A DNA stretch of 64,000 nt from Alnus glutinosa (lineage: Eukaryota > Streptophyta > Magnoliopsida > Fagales > Betulaceae): positions 51,853,654 to 51,917,653 of the forward strand of contig NC_084886.1 of NCBI RefSeq assembly GCF_958979055.1, read 5' to 3'. The position numbers were made by a program, and so were the translations under genes. Positions 61,589-64,000 of this stretch are shown one piece after another. The notes beneath the pieces are model-generated. The model worked only from the letters and a program-made list of their open reading frames with translations. It was not told where the DNA came from and ran no database searches. Position 1 is the first letter of the stretch. The number at the start of each line of letters is the position of its first letter.

Positions 61589-62557
61589 ATGTACTCCAAC
61601 AGTCAATTTGCAAATATCTTCTCCCATGTGCTAGACAAATTAGTAAGGCCAAGGCTGCTTCTCAAAGTATTTATCGAAAGCTACTCCATCGATCGCATCA
61701 GCTCGGATGGCCGGGCAGCTTTTAGCCAACCGTTTCAGTCACTTTTGAAAATCCAAGGAGCAATTTGATAATCTAGCTAGTCTTTTATCTCTTACCCTAG
61801 CCGGCCTGATGGTATATATATATGTGATTGCTTTTGTGATTTCCCACCATTTTTTTTTCAAACCCAGACTATAAACTTGACTTATAATATATGCGCGCTA
61901 GCTCCTCATAAAATTGCATGTATTATATAAAACAGGCTTCGACGTTCCAGATTATAAGAGCTTTGCTAGCTACCTCTTCTTAAAAGAAACGTACATACGT
62001 ATACTACAAATAAAGTTAGAAGGTGCAGGCCTCTCATTCTCAAAAATGTTCCTGAAAGTTGGACATGAGCAACATCCATTATCACATGCAATTCTCCCTA
62101 ATTTGAGCTGTTCTGGTTGTCAATCTAGCTAGCTAGTCATCACTGAATCAGTAGTAAAAGAAAAGAAACAGAAAGCTATATATATATATATTTTCTTTTT
62201 CTATTTTTGTCTTTACGCAGCACATGTAAAATACTATTTTTCAATAAAACCATACAGTGAAGTATAAAATATAATATTTATCACTTTTTAACATCTTAGG
62301 CTTTTTAGACATCCAATTGTTAATCTATTATTTTAACAGAATATATAGATATGGCTGCATGTGTTTGATAAAAGTATAAAAAAAATTCCCCCTTTTTTTT
62401 TTTTTTTATAAAAAAAAAAAAAAAAATTTCTAACAAGTAACCCTAAAAAACAATTAATTCACAAAATACTTAAAATTATTTTAAATTTATGTCTCATCAA
62501 AACTATTTGGTTATAGAAAAAAAAAACCCTAAAAACCATTCATATGTATTCTTGAGT
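61589..62557. other. Intergenic AT-rich DNA
   Basis: Short AT microsatellites (about 62178-62191) and homopolymer runs. No gene recognised. Confidence 0.45.
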
Positions 62558-62742
62558 GGAGTAATGCTAGAAGTCGATCTCTCTTGTGTTACTCTTGTGT
62601 CCCTTAAAAAATGAAGTGGCTTTTAAAATTACCATTGGCTTGTGATTGATCACAATTAAATTTTAATCAAACAGTAATTTTAAAAGCTATATCATTTTTG
62701 AAAGAATACTAAAATGACACATGAGTGACTTATAGAATTACT
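62558..62742. mobile_element. Fold-back MITE (GGAGTAATGCTAGAAG ends)
   Basis: The left arm (GAGTAATGCTAGAAGTC...CTTTTAAAATTAC) and right arm (GTAATTTTAAAAGCT...AGAATTACTCTC) are inverted over about 80 bp. Confidence 0.68.
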
Positions 62743-62765
62743 CTCTCTAGTGCCCCTAAACCAAG

Positions 62766-62935
62766 AAGTAATGTTAGAAGTTACTCTTTTATCACTCTTG
62801 TATCCATCTAAAAATGATATAATTAACTTTTAAAATTACAATTTAACTTATAATTGGCCTTTATTAAATTTTTATCAAGTGATAATTTTAAAAGATATAT
62901 TATTTTTAAAAGGATAAAAAAAAAAAAAAAAACAT
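62766..62935. mobile_element. Second, related fold-back MITE (partial)
   Basis: It starts AAGTAATGTTAGAAGTTACTC and shares the GATATAATTAACTTTTAAAATTAC / GATAATTTTAAAAGATATAT arms with the MITE just to the left. The right end degenerates into an A-run. Adjacent insertion of the same family. Confidence 0.55.
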
Positions 62936-63671
62936 AAAAAGGACTTTTAATTAAAATTACCCCTAAACTAAGATATGGTTTGTTGACTTGCAACGTGGCC
63001 TCTAGTTGTACGTACGAAAGTCTGTCTTCCAAAAGGTCTAACTTTATGGTGACGGCCATGTGGGGCCACATGCATTTACAATTTGTTTCTCTCCCATTAT
63101 CGTTGGTGCTGTCATCTCTCAGTGCCTTTTGTCGGTAATTCTTGTTTTTCCCTTTGTTTAAGACAGATGCTTTGGCTGATTGGCTATCTCTATGATGCTT
63201 AATTAGTCCCACTGGTTGTTCTTTCCTCTCTGACTTTTAGGGTGGACGTTTCTCAACTTATTTTTATGGAGAATTTCACTAATAAATTCTTATTTTTTAT
63301 TATTTTTTAAAAAATGTATTTAAATTTTAAAAAATTATTAATTTAAGGTATTCATATTTCAAATTTTTTTTTTTTTAATTTCAACACTCCATTAGAATTT
63401 TTCATTAAATCTTATCAAAATTTTCAAAATACCCATGTGTTTAATTTTTTTAAAAAAGAATATATAAATTTTTTCAAAGATTTAGACATGGATATTTTTG
63501 CAAATTCTGTTAAATTTTGACCGATATCTAAATCCTAGAATTTATTTTTTATTTTTTTCAAAATTAATGAAAGATCAAAAATTATAAGTGAAGTTTTCCA
63601 TATTATTTATTCACTAGCTGACGAGAATTACATGAAATTAATTTGTTTGCCTTGGATAAGCAATTTGGTTT
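62936..63671. other. Intergenic AT-rich DNA
   Basis: No coding or structured feature is recognised between the MITEs and the CACTA terminus. Confidence 0.45.
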
Positions 63672-64000
63672 CACTACAAAAAAAGGCACAATCTGCCGCG
63701 TGTCTAGAATACCAGTTACTGTAGACACGCGGGCAACTAGCCACGTATCTTGATGACAACGTGGCTAGTTGTATAAGCCGAACAAGTGGCCGCATGTATT
63801 TTTTACACGCGGCCACATAGCCGCGTGTAGTAAATACACGCGGCTAATTGTACACGTGTATAAAATATATGTGTCTGACTAGACGCGTGTATTAATATAC
63901 GTGTCTAATCAGACATATGTATTAATACACGTGTCCAAATAGACACAAGTATTAGTACACGCGGCCAATTGTACACGTGTATAATTAAAATACACGTGTA
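63672..64000. mobile_element. CACTA (En/Spm) transposon terminus, cut by window edge
   Basis: It begins CACTACAAAAAAAGGC, the terminal motif of plant CACTA elements. Behind it come dense subterminal repeats in both orientations: ACACGCGGCTA, ACACGTGTCT and GCGTGTANTAAATACACGCG. These are the transposase-binding arrays typical of the superfamily. The other end lies beyond the window. The small minus-strand frame 63816-63628 crosses the terminus and is not a gene. Confidence 0.85.

Overview
The window is nuclear DNA from a flowering plant, most likely a woody rosid eudicot. The evidence is GT-AG introns, AT-rich intergenic DNA full of retrotransposons, solo LTRs and MITEs, plastid- and organelle-type proteins, and a DYW-class pentatricopeptide gene. 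No bacterial operons, CRISPR arrays or rRNA genes are visible. I cannot name the species from sequence alone.

Left third (1-34,300): three direct tandem copies of an ABCC10/MRP14-like ABC transporter. Each has the same 11-exon structure and the same short start that lacks the N-terminal TMD0. Copy 1 (95-5426) and copy 3 (27397-34274) are open throughout (1252 and 1255 aa). Copy 2 (8943-15129) is broken by a 1-bp deletion in exon 1 and a TGA in exon 8. Relics of exon 10 lie downstream of copies 1 and 2. Between the copies are long-arm MITEs, a LINE fragment, a hAT-like remnant split by a 3.0-kb solo LTR, a Mutator-like element with a paralogous empty site, and a tandem duplication (about 21.2-26.6 kb) of the DNA upstream of copy 3.

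Middle (34,300-54,500): a minus-strand gene for a predicted plastid DUF3143 protein with a 2.3-kb intron (34895-37706); a 3.4-kb hAT relic (39223-42610) that still holds a transposase C-terminus, an approximately 110-bp satellite, a retroposon and a nested MITE; a plant Treslin/Sld3-like replication gene (43057-46864); a 1.1-kb GC-rich palindromic insertion between two identical 223-bp promoter copies (48331-49872); and an intronless DYW-type PPR gene orthologous to At3g49142 (50381-52528).

Right end (54,500-64,000): no intact protein-coding gene was found. It holds an RNase H-like relic, a convincing MIR171/MIR479-type microRNA hairpin (55771-55848), a decayed Ty1/copia element, MITEs, a retroposon with 17-bp target-site duplications, and the end of a CACTA transposon that runs off the window.

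The protein genes are ordinary plant genes without a shared pathway. I found no clear new biological system. The most informative items are the TMD0-less ABCC array with its staged decay, the 223-bp promoter duplication around the CCGG island, and the microRNA hairpin.
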